Positions 26,577-35,571 of a stretch of DNA of 64,000 nucleotides are shown piece after piece. The position numbers and the translations under genes were made by a program. The number at the start of each line of letters is the position of its first letter. The stretch's first letter is position 1. Source of the stretch: Terriglobus saanensis SP1PR4 (GTDB lineage: Bacteria > Acidobacteriota > Terriglobia > Terriglobales > Acidobacteriaceae); the NCBI RefSeq assembly GCF_000179915.2, contig NC_014963.1, positions 2,232,001 through 2,296,000 on the forward strand, read 5' to 3'. The notes under the pieces are model-generated. The model worked only from the letters and a program-made list of their open reading frames with translations, made no database searches and had not been told where the DNA came from.

Positions 26577-27125
26577 TCAGCGCTTCTCTTCAACGGGCGG
26601 ATGTGGATCTTCCTTGGCAGGAGGGTGCTCCTTGAACCAAGCCTTCTGCTCCGGGATCAATTCTGTACACTCTTTGTGGATATCGTCCACAGCGTCGAGG
26701 GCAAGTCGGCGCTGAACCTCGTACGCAGGATTCTCTTCGGGCTGCTTGAGGATGGAGGTCCAACGCTCTACCGCATCGAGAAGTTTTGGCAGCGATTTGC
26801 GCAGATCGCGGTGACCGCGATCGTAGTCTTCGAGGTTGTCTTCGAGTTCGATCGCAATCCCAGCAACTTGCTCAATCGCATCATGTAAATCTTCTGTTTT
26901 GCCCGCCTGATAGCGCTTCGAGACGAGGTCCTGGATACGCGCAATGCGGCTGTCGATGATCTTCTGAAAGACCAGAACGCGCGACGCGGGGAAATAGGCC
27001 ACTTCGCGCAGAGATTCCACTTCGGCTTCAGAGAGATGGTTCTGACGCGCCTGTGCTGCAAGAGAGGGTTCGCAGCAGTGTCCGCAAGTAAGAACGAACA
27101 GAAAAATGAGCAGACGCTGGCGCAT
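26577..27125 (-). CDS. Secreted helical protein, unknown function
   Basis: A 182-residue protein with a signal peptide (RLLIFLFVLTCGHCCEPSLA) and a mature region that looks almost wholly alpha-helical and charged (EDNLEDYDRGHRDLRKSLPK), ending in a proline-rich acidic tail (KEDPHPPVEEKR). No known domain recognised. Six bases after the preceding secreted gene and 24 before the SprT-like gene. The similar size and helical nature of this and the next gene upstream suggest a secreted pair. Function unknown. Confidence 0.75.
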   Translation of the reverse strand: MRQRLLIFLFVLTCGHCCEPSLAAQARQNHLSEAEVESLREVAYFPASRVLVFQKIIDSRIARIQDLVSKRYQAGKTEDLHDAIEQVAGIAIELEDNLEDYDRGHRDLRKSLPKLLDAVERWTSILKQPEENPAYEVQRRLALDAVDDIHKECTELIPEQKAWFKEHPPAKEDPHPPVEEKR

Positions 27126-27131
27126 AGACCT

Positions 27132-27611
27132 CTAGTGTTCGAACATCTTCGAAAGGAGTGAATTTTGTGCGTCGTTCAGTCGTTTCAAAGTAGCTTGCAG
27201 ACGGGGCTTTATATCGCTGGGAGAGGCGCGCAGCATATCGGAAAGTCGACGCCCTGTAGCGTGCATTAGCATCTCAGCTTTCTTCATGCCCTTGCTCTTA
27301 TCCGAGATTTCGCTCTCGATACGCGCCGAGCATGCCTCGACCTTTTCCAGCGTGACGGATGCCTGATCCAGGTCGCCATTCTGAATCTGTCGGCTCGCCA
27401 TCAAGGTGAGCTTATCGGCGAGTTCGGTGTAGAGGTAGGGCTTCTCTCGGGGATTCGCTTGGACGGCGCGAACTTCAAGATCCGCGACCAGGCGCGCATC
27501 CGGCGTTAGATCGATGGCGGCATGGCAAGGCATGCTCGCTGCCGCGAGCACTGTCATACAGAGAAGTTGTAGAGGGAAATGGGGGACCGGTTTTGCGACT
27601 GCGACCTGCAT
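27132..27611 (-). CDS. Secreted helical protein, unknown function
   Basis: A 159-residue protein with an N-terminal signal (LQLLCMTVLAAASMPCHA) and a helical mature part of repeated alpha-hairpins (ADLEVRAVQANPREKPYLYT, ASRQIQNGDLDQASVTLEKV) that resembles one and a half TPR-like units. It follows the larger TPR gene by 21 bases. No enzyme motif. Its function may be tied to the TPR protein (inference). Confidence 0.75.
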   Translation of the reverse strand: MQVAVAKPVPHFPLQLLCMTVLAAASMPCHAAIDLTPDARLVADLEVRAVQANPREKPYLYTELADKLTLMASRQIQNGDLDQASVTLEKVEACSARIESEISDKSKGMKKAEMLMHATGRRLSDMLRASPSDIKPRLQATLKRLNDAQNSLLSKMFEH

Positions 27612-27632
27612 AGCGCACCTCCTACAGAGGGC

Positions 27633-28940
27633 TTACTTTGCGTGTTCGAGGGCCAGGATGCGGTGTTTTGCTTCCCACTCCTCGTTGGGATAACTGCCGT
27701 TTGCTGCCTGAAGAAACTGGCGGTAGAGGTCTACCGAAAGTTTCGTGTGATGCAATCTATCATGTGCAGTCGCCGCAAGGAAGAGGGAAGACGCAGAGGG
27801 CGGCGCAATACTGTTACGGATGGATAAAGCTTGTAGTGTGGTAGCGGCATCCTGGTTTGCCGAGGCGGCAAAGGCAAGATGGGCAGCAGCTCCGGCAAGC
27901 GATTCCTTTGAGGAAAAGGCCTCCGGACGGGCGACCGCCTTCTTCAAGACGTCCTCAGCCTGGGCGAACTGCTTGTTTCGCATCAGCCCATCGCCGTAGT
28001 CGTCGAGAAGCTCCACGTCGCTCGGCGCAGCCTTGAGCAGGGTCTCGTAAATCGAGATGGATTTGTCTGGAGCTCCGGTTTGAACGTACAGCCTGGCTAG
28101 CATGCGCGAGACGTTGGGGTCTTCCGGGTGGGCGGTGTGAGCTGTTTCCAGGAGAGCCAGAGCCGCTTCCGGCTTCTTTTCCGCGCCGTAGATGCTGGCA
28201 AGCTGCGTCGAAAGGGTGACGTCGCCGGGATGGGTCTCTAACGCCTTGTTGAGCGTGGCTTCAGCGTCAGTGAATCTGGCTGCGCGGGCTTGCAGTCGAG
28301 CCAAGCCGATGCTGGCCTCGATCTGGCCCGGAGATTCGGTCAAAACGCGGCGGTAGACGGTCTCGGCATCCGCGCTATCGCCTGAAGAAGATGCGATCTG
28401 CGCGGCAAGCTCGCGGTCGTCCGGAGTTTCGGGTGAGAGCTTGAGAGCCTGCAGCAGTTCATCGCGGGCTGCGTTATTGTTTGTGCCTGCATCCAGCCGG
28501 GCGAGGGCGCGAAAAGCCATGCCCTTATTGCTGGGGTCGCTTACCGGGGTGCGTTCCGTGGCGGCAAGCAACTGCTCGCGAGCCTCCGCCATCTTGCCTT
28601 GACGAGCCAGAAGAAGACCCAGGGCGAGGCGGGCTTCAAACTGGCTTTTATCTGCAGCGATAGCTGAGCGATACGCCGTCTCCGCAGCGGCTTCCTCCTT
28701 CAAGGATTCGTCGGCGAAGCCAAGGTCATAAGAAGCACGGGCATTCTTCGGATCGCCTTTCAGGACGGCCTGCAGCAGATCGCGGGCCTTGGCCGCTTCG
28801 TTCTTCTGCAGCAGTTCCTCGGCGTTCTGGATCTGTTTTTGCTGCTCCTCGACGTCTAGGGCAGACCGCGTTCCCGCAGGGAGCTGCATCTGCGCGAAGG
28901 AAGTGCTGGCGACGAGGAGCAGCGTAGCGAAGATCTTCAA
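27633..28940 (-). CDS. Secreted tetratricopeptide-repeat protein
   Basis: A 435-residue protein with a signal peptide (KIFATLLLVASTSFAQ) and about ten TPR units covering ~25-425, for example EEAAAETAYRSAIAADKSQF and DVTLSTQLASIYGAEKKPEA. It would be an exported scaffold. The start is taken as the TTG at 28940: GGAAGGA lies 5 bases upstream and the TTG overlaps the uvrA TGA (TTGA), implying coupling. An ATG at 28970 would overlap uvrA by 34 bases and put basic residues ahead of the signal. Common acidobacterial type of protein; partner unknown. Confidence 0.8.
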   Translation of the reverse strand: MKIFATLLLVASTSFAQMQLPAGTRSALDVEEQQKQIQNAEELLQKNEAAKARDLLQAVLKGDPKNARASYDLGFADESLKEEAAAETAYRSAIAADKSQFEARLALGLLLARQGKMAEAREQLLAATERTPVSDPSNKGMAFRALARLDAGTNNNAARDELLQALKLSPETPDDRELAAQIASSSGDSADAETVYRRVLTESPGQIEASIGLARLQARAARFTDAEATLNKALETHPGDVTLSTQLASIYGAEKKPEAALALLETAHTAHPEDPNVSRMLARLYVQTGAPDKSISIYETLLKAAPSDVELLDDYGDGLMRNKQFAQAEDVLKKAVARPEAFSSKESLAGAAAHLAFAASANQDAATTLQALSIRNSIAPPSASSLFLAATAHDRLHHTKLSVDLYRQFLQAANGSYPNEEWEAKHRILALEHAK

Positions 28941-31882
28941 ACTTTTCCTTCCAGGGCGAGTGCGAGCCATTGTCCGGTATACGACTCCGGAATGCGGGCG
29001 ATCTCCTCGGGTGTTCCAACGCCGACGACCATACCGCCCGCCGCGCCGCCCTCGGGCCCCATGTCGATGACCCAATCCGCAGACTTGATAATGTCCATGT
29101 TGTGCTCGATAACAAGAAGAGAGCCGCCACCATCGATGAGCTTTTTGAACGCCGTCAGCAGTTTGCCGACGTCCTCAAAGTGGAGACCGGTGGTCGGTTC
29201 GTCCAGGATGTAGAGCACCCGGCTGGCGACCTTGGTAGGAACACCGCGCGTAGTTGACGCTGCGCGAATCGTCGCAAGGTGCGCGGCCAGCTTGACACGC
29301 TGCGCCTCTCCACCGGAGAGCGTGGTCGCGGACTGCCCGAGACGCACATAGCCCAGGCCGACCTCGTCAAGGACTTGCAGGCGGTCTACGATCTTCGGAT
29401 GTCCGGCGAAGTAATGAAGCGCGTCCTGCACCGTCATATTCAGGACGTCATAGATGTTCTTGTTCTTGTACTTCACTTCGAGGATGCCGGTTTTATACCG
29501 CGTGGCGTTGCACTCTTCGCAGGGAAGTTCGACGTCCGCAAGGAACTGCATCTCGACTGTAACTGTGCCGTCGCCTTCGCAGACGTCGCAACGGCCACCA
29601 GGAACGTTGAAGCTGAAGCTGCCTGCCGTGTAGCTCTTTCGGCGCGCGTCTGGTTGTTGCGCAAAGAGTTCACGGATGGCATCAAAGGCCTTGATGTACG
29701 TCACGGGGTTCGACCGCGGTGTGCGTCCGATAGGCGATTGATCCACCAGAACGACATCGCGAAGGAAGTGCGTGCCGGTAAGTTCGCGGTAAAGGTTCGC
29801 CGTATCTCCACCTTCGCTCTGGCCGAGTGCCTGCATCAGGCCACGGTAGAGCACCTGGTGCACGATCGTGGATTTGCCCGAGCCGGAGACGCCGGTAACG
29901 GCGACGAGCATGCCGAGGGGGATCTCCATATCGACGCCGCGAAGATTGTTGGCGCGCGCACCCTTGAGCTTCAGCATCTCACGGGATGGCTCGCGGCGAT
30001 CGCGCGGGATCGGAATGCTGGTTCTTCCGGAGAGATAGCGTCCGGTGATGGAGTTGGGGTTATTGCTGACCTCTTCGACCGTTCCTTCGGCAAGCAGCTT
30101 TCCACCCAGTTCGCCCGCGCCCGGCCCGAGATCCAGCAGACGGTCTGCAGCACGCAACACATCGGGGTCATGCTCTACAACGAGGATCGTGTTGCCCAGA
30201 TCACGGAGAGAATGCAGAATACGCACCAGCTTTGCCGTATCGCGCGAGTGCAGGCCAATGGATGGCTCATCGAGTACGTAAAGTGCGCCGACGAGCTTTG
30301 ACCCAAGCGACGAAGCAAGTTGGATGCGCTGCGACTCTCCGCCGGAGAGCGTGGAACTGAGGCGGTCGAGCGTCAGGTACTCCAGGCCCACCTCTTCGAG
30401 GAAGCCTGTGCGCTGACGCACCTCTTCAAGGATCTTGCCAGCGATCTCCGCCTGGGAAGGCGAGAGTTGCAGACTGTCAAAGAAGGCGCGTGCGGCTGTA
30501 ATCGTAAGCGCGCCAACCTCGCAGATGTTCTTGTTCTCTAAAAGAACAGCGCGAGCCTCCGCACGAAGACGCTGCCCCCTGCACTCCGGGCACGGCGCAT
30601 AGCCGCGATACTTCGAAAGAAAGACGCGGACATGCAGCTTGTACTTTTTGCGCTCCAGGAGATTGAAGAAGCCACGAATACCGGAGAATCCACCTTCGCC
30701 CTCCCAGAGCATCTCCTGCTGCGCCGGAGTCAGATCGAACCACGGCACGTTCACGGGGATCTTCTTCTCTTTGGCGAAGCGCTTCATCTCGCTGTGCATG
30801 GGGCGATACTTTGGCTTGACCCATGGATCGATGGCGCCGTCGTCCAGCGTTCGTGCAGTGTTCGGAATGATCAGGTTCGGATCGAAGTCGATCGTATTCC
30901 CAAAGCCCTGGCAGCGTGGGCATGCGCCAAAGGGGTTGTTGAAGCTAAATAGGCGTGGCTCCGGTTCGCGGTAGGCGCGGTGGCAATTCATACACTCAAA
31001 TGCAGCAGAGAATCGGATTCGCTTTGGTTTGGCGTCCTCGCGCGGAACCGTAAGAAACTGGACTTCACCCGACTCGCGATAACCGGTCTCGATGGCATCG
31101 ACGATGCGTGAGCGCACTTCAGCCGAGACTGCAAGTCGGTCGATCAGGACAAAGATGGGCTCGTTGAAATCAAGTTCGAGCAGGCTCTCCGGAGTGGAGA
31201 ACTCAACGATCTTTCCATTCTGGAAGAGGCGGTTATAACCACGCTTGCGCAACTCCGCCAGACGTTCTTTCAGTACATCGCTGATGTCCGGTAACGCTGC
31301 AGCCTTGGTGCTTTTCTTTGTGGCTGCCTTCTTCTTCGCGGGCTTCGTCTCTTCTGGAGGAAGTGCAAACTCCTGCATCGGCTCGATCTTGATCTCGGCG
31401 CGCACGATGGGGAAGAGAGCGTAAAGGCGCGTGCCTTCGCCGAGAGAGATGACAGAGGTGGCAATCTCATCCACCGTGTCGCGCTTCACGATGCCGCCGC
31501 AGTGCAGGCAGGTGACCGTGCCGCAGCGCGCAAAGAGCAGCCGCATGTAATCGTAGATCTCCGTTGCGGTGGCGACGGTGGATCGCGGATTGCGCGTCTG
31601 ATTTTTCTGCTTGATGGCGATGGCCGGGGCAAGCCCGTCCATGAAATCGACATCCGGCTTTTCGATACGTTCAAGAAACTGCCGCGCATACGCAGAGAGC
31701 GATTCGACGTAGCGTCGCTGTCCTTCCGCATAGACCGTGTCAAAGGCGAGCGAGCTTTTGCCGGAGCCCGAGACGCCGCTAACGACCGTCATCGCACCGT
31801 GTGGAATGTCGACGTCCACGCCCTTCAGGTTATGCGTGCGTGCTCCACGGATGACAATCTTGTCGTTTGCTCCTGCGATCAT
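28937..31882 (-). CDS. uvrA: Excinuclease ABC subunit A
   Basis: A 981-residue damage-recognition ATPase of nucleotide excision repair. Walker A motifs GVSGSGKSS (36-44) and VTGVSGSGKST; ABC signatures LSGGESQRIQLASSLG and LSGGEAQRVKLAAHLA; Walker B VLDEPSIGLH and ILDEPTTGLH. Zinc-site cysteines at CLHCGG, CMNCHRAY with ACPRCQGFG, and CDVCEGDG with CEECNATRY. An Ala/Lys-rich insert (PAKKKAATKKSTKAAALP) interrupts the UvrB-binding region near residue 190. The start overlaps the lspA stop by 4 bases. Confidence 0.96.
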   Translation of the reverse strand: MIAGANDKIVIRGARTHNLKGVDVDIPHGAMTVVSGVSGSGKSSLAFDTVYAEGQRRYVESLSAYARQFLERIEKPDVDFMDGLAPAIAIKQKNQTRNPRSTVATATEIYDYMRLLFARCGTVTCLHCGGIVKRDTVDEIATSVISLGEGTRLYALFPIVRAEIKIEPMQEFALPPEETKPAKKKAATKKSTKAAALPDISDVLKERLAELRKRGYNRLFQNGKIVEFSTPESLLELDFNEPIFVLIDRLAVSAEVRSRIVDAIETGYRESGEVQFLTVPREDAKPKRIRFSAAFECMNCHRAYREPEPRLFSFNNPFGACPRCQGFGNTIDFDPNLIIPNTARTLDDGAIDPWVKPKYRPMHSEMKRFAKEKKIPVNVPWFDLTPAQQEMLWEGEGGFSGIRGFFNLLERKKYKLHVRVFLSKYRGYAPCPECRGQRLRAEARAVLLENKNICEVGALTITAARAFFDSLQLSPSQAEIAGKILEEVRQRTGFLEEVGLEYLTLDRLSSTLSGGESQRIQLASSLGSKLVGALYVLDEPSIGLHSRDTAKLVRILHSLRDLGNTILVVEHDPDVLRAADRLLDLGPGAGELGGKLLAEGTVEEVSNNPNSITGRYLSGRTSIPIPRDRREPSREMLKLKGARANNLRGVDMEIPLGMLVAVTGVSGSGKSTIVHQVLYRGLMQALGQSEGGDTANLYRELTGTHFLRDVVLVDQSPIGRTPRSNPVTYIKAFDAIRELFAQQPDARRKSYTAGSFSFNVPGGRCDVCEGDGTVTVEMQFLADVELPCEECNATRYKTGILEVKYKNKNIYDVLNMTVQDALHYFAGHPKIVDRLQVLDEVGLGYVRLGQSATTLSGGEAQRVKLAAHLATIRAASTTRGVPTKVASRVLYILDEPTTGLHFEDVGKLLTAFKKLIDGGGSLLVIEHNMDIIKSADWVIDMGPEGGAAGGMVVGVGTPEEIARIPESYTGQWLALALEGKV

Positions 31883-32406
31883 GCGGCCTCTGAGGTTGCG
31901 GTGGGACGGGGCCAGAGGATCTCGATCATGAGCAAGGTGGCTCCAATGCAGATGCAGCTGTCCGCAACGTTGAAGTCGGGCCAGTGATAGTGAACGATTG
32001 TCACTTCGAGGAAGTCGATGACGTAATGCAGCCAGATACGGTCGTAGAGATTGCCGAGCGCTCCACCGAGGATGAGCGCCAGACCGAGAGAAGCGGGACT
32101 CCAGTCACGACCCATTCGCCAGATCATCACAAGAACTACAGCGCTGGCAATTGCGGAGAAGACGATGAGCCCCCAACGCACGAGGAGCGGCGAAGCCGCA
32201 TCGCCAAACATACTGAACGCCGCACCTGTATTCAGCACGTGGGTAATACGAAAGACGTGCGGGATCACCGTGATTGCAGCGCCGAGTTGAAGGTGTGCTG
32301 CAACCCAGAGTTTCGAGATGCGATCCAGCACAATCGCAATGGCAGCGATAAGGAGTAGCCAGCCGCGCGCGTCGCGCCGCTTTGTGTTGTCTACGACAAG
32401 ATGCAT
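31879..32406 (-). CDS. lspA: Lipoprotein signal peptidase (signal peptidase II)
   Basis: A 175-residue inner-membrane aspartyl protease that cleaves prolipoproteins after lipidation. Four membrane helices. Family motifs DRISKLWV near 28, NTGAAFSMF near 60, and the catalytic pair in GGALGNLYDR and VIDFLEV (~120-145). Directly follows ileS with no gap and overlaps uvrA by 4 bases. ileS-lspA adjacency is classical. Confidence 0.94.
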   Translation of the reverse strand: MHLVVDNTKRRDARGWLLLIAAIAIVLDRISKLWVAAHLQLGAAITVIPHVFRITHVLNTGAAFSMFGDAASPLLVRWGLIVFSAIASAVVLVMIWRMGRDWSPASLGLALILGGALGNLYDRIWLHYVIDFLEVTIVHYHWPDFNVADSCICIGATLLMIEILWPRPTATSEAA

Positions 32407-35277
32407 TTAGGCGTTTGCCTCCGCAGTCATGGGCTCAAAGCCCACAGCTTCCAGTGCAATAGCGCAGCGCGCGCAAACGGATGGCCAGCGGCTATCTGTA
32501 CCCACATCGTGGGTGTAGCGCCAGCAACGATCACACTTGGTTCCAGTGGCTGGTGCAGTCGTCGCAGAAGAGGTCTCCGCGGCACTCACCTCAACTTCTG
32601 AAGTGTTGAAGAGCTCCGGAAGCGCAGCGATGTGATGAGTGACAGCATCTGCTTGCGAAGAGTCATAGCTGAGGTTGACCTTCGCTTCGAGCGCCTTACC
32701 AATCTGTTTTTCCTTGCGTGCGGCTTCGAGGGTCAGAAGTGCCTTGTCGCGCAAGCTGAGGAGTGTCGCCCAGTGCCCGATGAGACGAGAAGTATCGCCA
32801 GGAGCGAGGTCTTCCGGCTTGGGGAAAAACGCAATGTGCACGCTACTCTCACGGCCTTCGACGGGAGGCATGTGCTCCCAGACTTCGTCCGCTGTGAACG
32901 AAAGCACTGGAGCAGTGAGGCGTACAAGCGCTTCGGTGATCTTCCAGATCGCCGTCTGTGCACTGCGCCGTTCGATGGATTTCGGCGCCAGCGTGTAAAG
33001 CCGGTCCTTCAAGACATCCAAATAGAAAGCGCTGAGTTCTGCGTTACCAAACTCGTTGATCGCGTGATACGCACGATGAAACTCAAAGGCGTCGTACGAA
33101 GCGCGAACCTTTTTCACCAATTCCGCAGCGCGGGCCAGCATGTATTTGTCCAGTGGCTGCATATCGTTCCAGGCGACCTCATCTTCAGCGGGAACAAAGC
33201 CATCCAGATTTCCCAGAAGGAAACGGAAGGTATTGCGCAGCTTCCGATAGATCTCTTCGGCGAGACGCTTCATCAAAGGGACCGAAGCGATCACGTCTTC
33301 GCGGAAGTCGACCGACGCCACCCAGAGGCGGACGATATCTCCGCCGAGTTGATCCATCACGGCGACAGGATCGACACCGTTGCCAAGCGACTTCGAGAAG
33401 GCGCGACGCTGTTCGTCCAGTGTCCAGCCCGAGGTTGCGACGTACTTGTACGGCGCGATATCGCGGATGCCGACGGACGACAGCAGGGAAGAGTGGAACC
33501 AGCCGCGATGCTGGTCGCCGCCCTCTGTGTAGAGGTCGGCAGGGAAGCGAAGCTCAGGTTCCGTCTCCAGCACGGCGTTCCAGCTCGCGCCGGATTCAAA
33601 CCAGACATCCAGGATGTCCATCTCCTTGCGGAATTCGGTGGAACCGCAGGTGCCGCACGAGGTTCCGGCAGGCAGAAGCTCCTCCGCTGGGTAGCGATAC
33701 CACGCATCCGCACCTTCCCTTTCAAAAAGGCTGACGGCGGTCGCGTTGATCTTTGCGTCCTGCAGCGGCGCACTGCACTTCTGGCAGAGGAAGACCGCAA
33801 TCGGCACACCCCAGATACGCTGACGAGAGATGCACCAGTCCGGGCGTGTCGCGATCATGTTGCTGATCCGTTCCTGTCCCCAGGATGGATCCCAGGTCAC
33901 CTTGGCGATCTCGTCGAGCGCCTTCTGGCGATACGTCGTCGGCAGGCCATCGACGGTCGTAACCGGCGTCTCCATGCCGATAAACCACTGCTCCGTGGCG
34001 CGATAGATGACAGGCCGATGGCAACGCCAGCAGTGCGGATAGCTGTGCTTGATATCTTCGCGTCCCATCAACGCGCCGCGTGTCTTTAGCAACTCGATGA
34101 TCGGCTCGTTGGCCTTGTGGACGTTCAGGTTGTCGTACTCCGGCAGGCCGTTGCGCAACCGCCCTGCGTCGTCAACATCGCAGGCCTGCGACAGAGCGTA
34201 CTTCTTACCCGTGGCAAAATCGTCCGGGCCGTGCGCCGGGGCGGTATGCACGGAGCCGGTACCCTGCTCCAGTGTGACGTAATCGGCCATGACGCCGAGG
34301 ATCTCGCGATCTAGAAACGGGTGCGCAAAGGTGGCCCGTTCGAGGCGCGCACCGGTGAAGCGTGCGATCTCGACGGCGTCTTCCAGGTGACAGGCGATCT
34401 TGACCGCATTCACGAGTTCCGCCGCGACGATATAAACGGCTCCGTCGGTATTTTCCAGAGCAGCGTATTCCAACTCAGGATGAAAAGCGATGGCCATGGA
34501 GGCCGGAAGGGTCCAGGGTGTAGTCGTCCAGATCAGGCCAAACACCTGCTTGCCCGCCAGACGGCCATCGAGTGCTCCAGCGTCGCTGGTCAGGGCGTAC
34601 CGCACGTAGACCGAAGGCGAGGTGTGCATCTCGTACTCGACTTCAGCCTCGGCGAGAGCGGTTTTGTCGTGCATGCACCAGTACACGGGACGCAGCCCTT
34701 TGTAGACGAACCCTTTTTCGTAGAACTCATAGAATGTGGAAAGGATCTTCGCCTCGTAGGCGTCCGTCATCGTCAGGTACGGGCGCTCCCAGCGGCCCAG
34801 AACTCCCATGCGGACAAACTGCGAACGCTGAAGGTCGACATATTTCTGCGCATATTCACGACACAGCCTGCGAACGGTCAGGCTGTCCATTTCGAGCTTT
34901 TTGCGGCCAAGTTGCTCGTCGACCTTGATCTCGATCGGCAGGCCGTGGCAATCCCATCCCGGGACATAAGGGGCGTCATAGCCCGCCATGGTCTTCGACT
35001 TCACGATGAAGTCCTTGATGCACTTGTTCAAGGCATGTCCAAGGTGGATCTGGCCGTTGGCGTACGGTGGGCCGTCGTGCAGAATGTACTTTTCCGCTCC
35101 CTCGCGCGAGGCGCGAATCTGGCCGTACAGATCCTGTTCCGTCCACTTCGCAAGGCGCGCCGGTTCGTTCAGCGGAAGGTTAGCCTTCATGCTGAAACCC
35201 GTCTTTGGCAGGTTCAACGTGTCTTTCAGGAGGCGCGGCTTCGGCGCCTCCCCAGATGTTTTTTGCTGCTCTTCCAT
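32407..35277 (-). CDS. ileS: Isoleucyl-tRNA synthetase
   Basis: A 956-residue class Ia synthetase charging tRNA-Ile. HIGH motif is H-L-G-H in PPYANGQIHLGHALNK. The editing domain contains YVTLEQGTGSVHTAPAHG. The second signature, normally KMSKS, reads A-F-S-K-S-L-G-N. A C-terminal zinc site is present (CDRCWRY and CARC). The start at ATG 35277 has GGGAG upstream inside the earlier ATG's codons; ATG 35289 is the alternative. First gene of the long leftward operon; no T-box structure seen in its leader. Confidence 0.95.
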   Translation of the reverse strand: MEEQQKTSGEAPKPRLLKDTLNLPKTGFSMKANLPLNEPARLAKWTEQDLYGQIRASREGAEKYILHDGPPYANGQIHLGHALNKCIKDFIVKSKTMAGYDAPYVPGWDCHGLPIEIKVDEQLGRKKLEMDSLTVRRLCREYAQKYVDLQRSQFVRMGVLGRWERPYLTMTDAYEAKILSTFYEFYEKGFVYKGLRPVYWCMHDKTALAEAEVEYEMHTSPSVYVRYALTSDAGALDGRLAGKQVFGLIWTTTPWTLPASMAIAFHPELEYAALENTDGAVYIVAAELVNAVKIACHLEDAVEIARFTGARLERATFAHPFLDREILGVMADYVTLEQGTGSVHTAPAHGPDDFATGKKYALSQACDVDDAGRLRNGLPEYDNLNVHKANEPIIELLKTRGALMGREDIKHSYPHCWRCHRPVIYRATEQWFIGMETPVTTVDGLPTTYRQKALDEIAKVTWDPSWGQERISNMIATRPDWCISRQRIWGVPIAVFLCQKCSAPLQDAKINATAVSLFEREGADAWYRYPAEELLPAGTSCGTCGSTEFRKEMDILDVWFESGASWNAVLETEPELRFPADLYTEGGDQHRGWFHSSLLSSVGIRDIAPYKYVATSGWTLDEQRRAFSKSLGNGVDPVAVMDQLGGDIVRLWVASVDFREDVIASVPLMKRLAEEIYRKLRNTFRFLLGNLDGFVPAEDEVAWNDMQPLDKYMLARAAELVKKVRASYDAFEFHRAYHAINEFGNAELSAFYLDVLKDRLYTLAPKSIERRSAQTAIWKITEALVRLTAPVLSFTADEVWEHMPPVEGRESSVHIAFFPKPEDLAPGDTSRLIGHWATLLSLRDKALLTLEAARKEKQIGKALEAKVNLSYDSSQADAVTHHIAALPELFNTSEVEVSAAETSSATTAPATGTKCDRCWRYTHDVGTDSRWPSVCARCAIALEAVGFEPMTAEANA

Positions 35278-35571
35278 CCCATCTCCCATGCTTCAAAGCC
35301 CAAGTTTCCATTGTACTTCCCATGGAGGCGGAGGTAACAGAACAGGTACGCGTAACCTTCCGAGACCCTTTTTATGTCTTCTGCGTCTAACGTGGAGACG
35401 TCCGGATGGATTTGTTTGTAAAATGTTCGTTGGAGCCAGCAAGTGCTTTTCTGCATGCCGCTCGCCTGTACACTTCGGCATTAGACCGAAGGTCCGGAAC
35501 CAATCCGGAGGGCGCGCTTAGGTCGTACCAGAGCAGGGAACGGACGTTTCCCCGCGCTCAAGAATGAGGCG

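Noticed and set aside
32632-34089. Plus-strand open frame of about 485 codons opposite ileS
   Set aside because: Antisense shadow of ileS with no recognisable domain.
35278-35571. T-box or other riboswitch before ileS
   Set aside because: No T-box sequence or specifier-loop architecture is visible in the 294-base divergent spacer.
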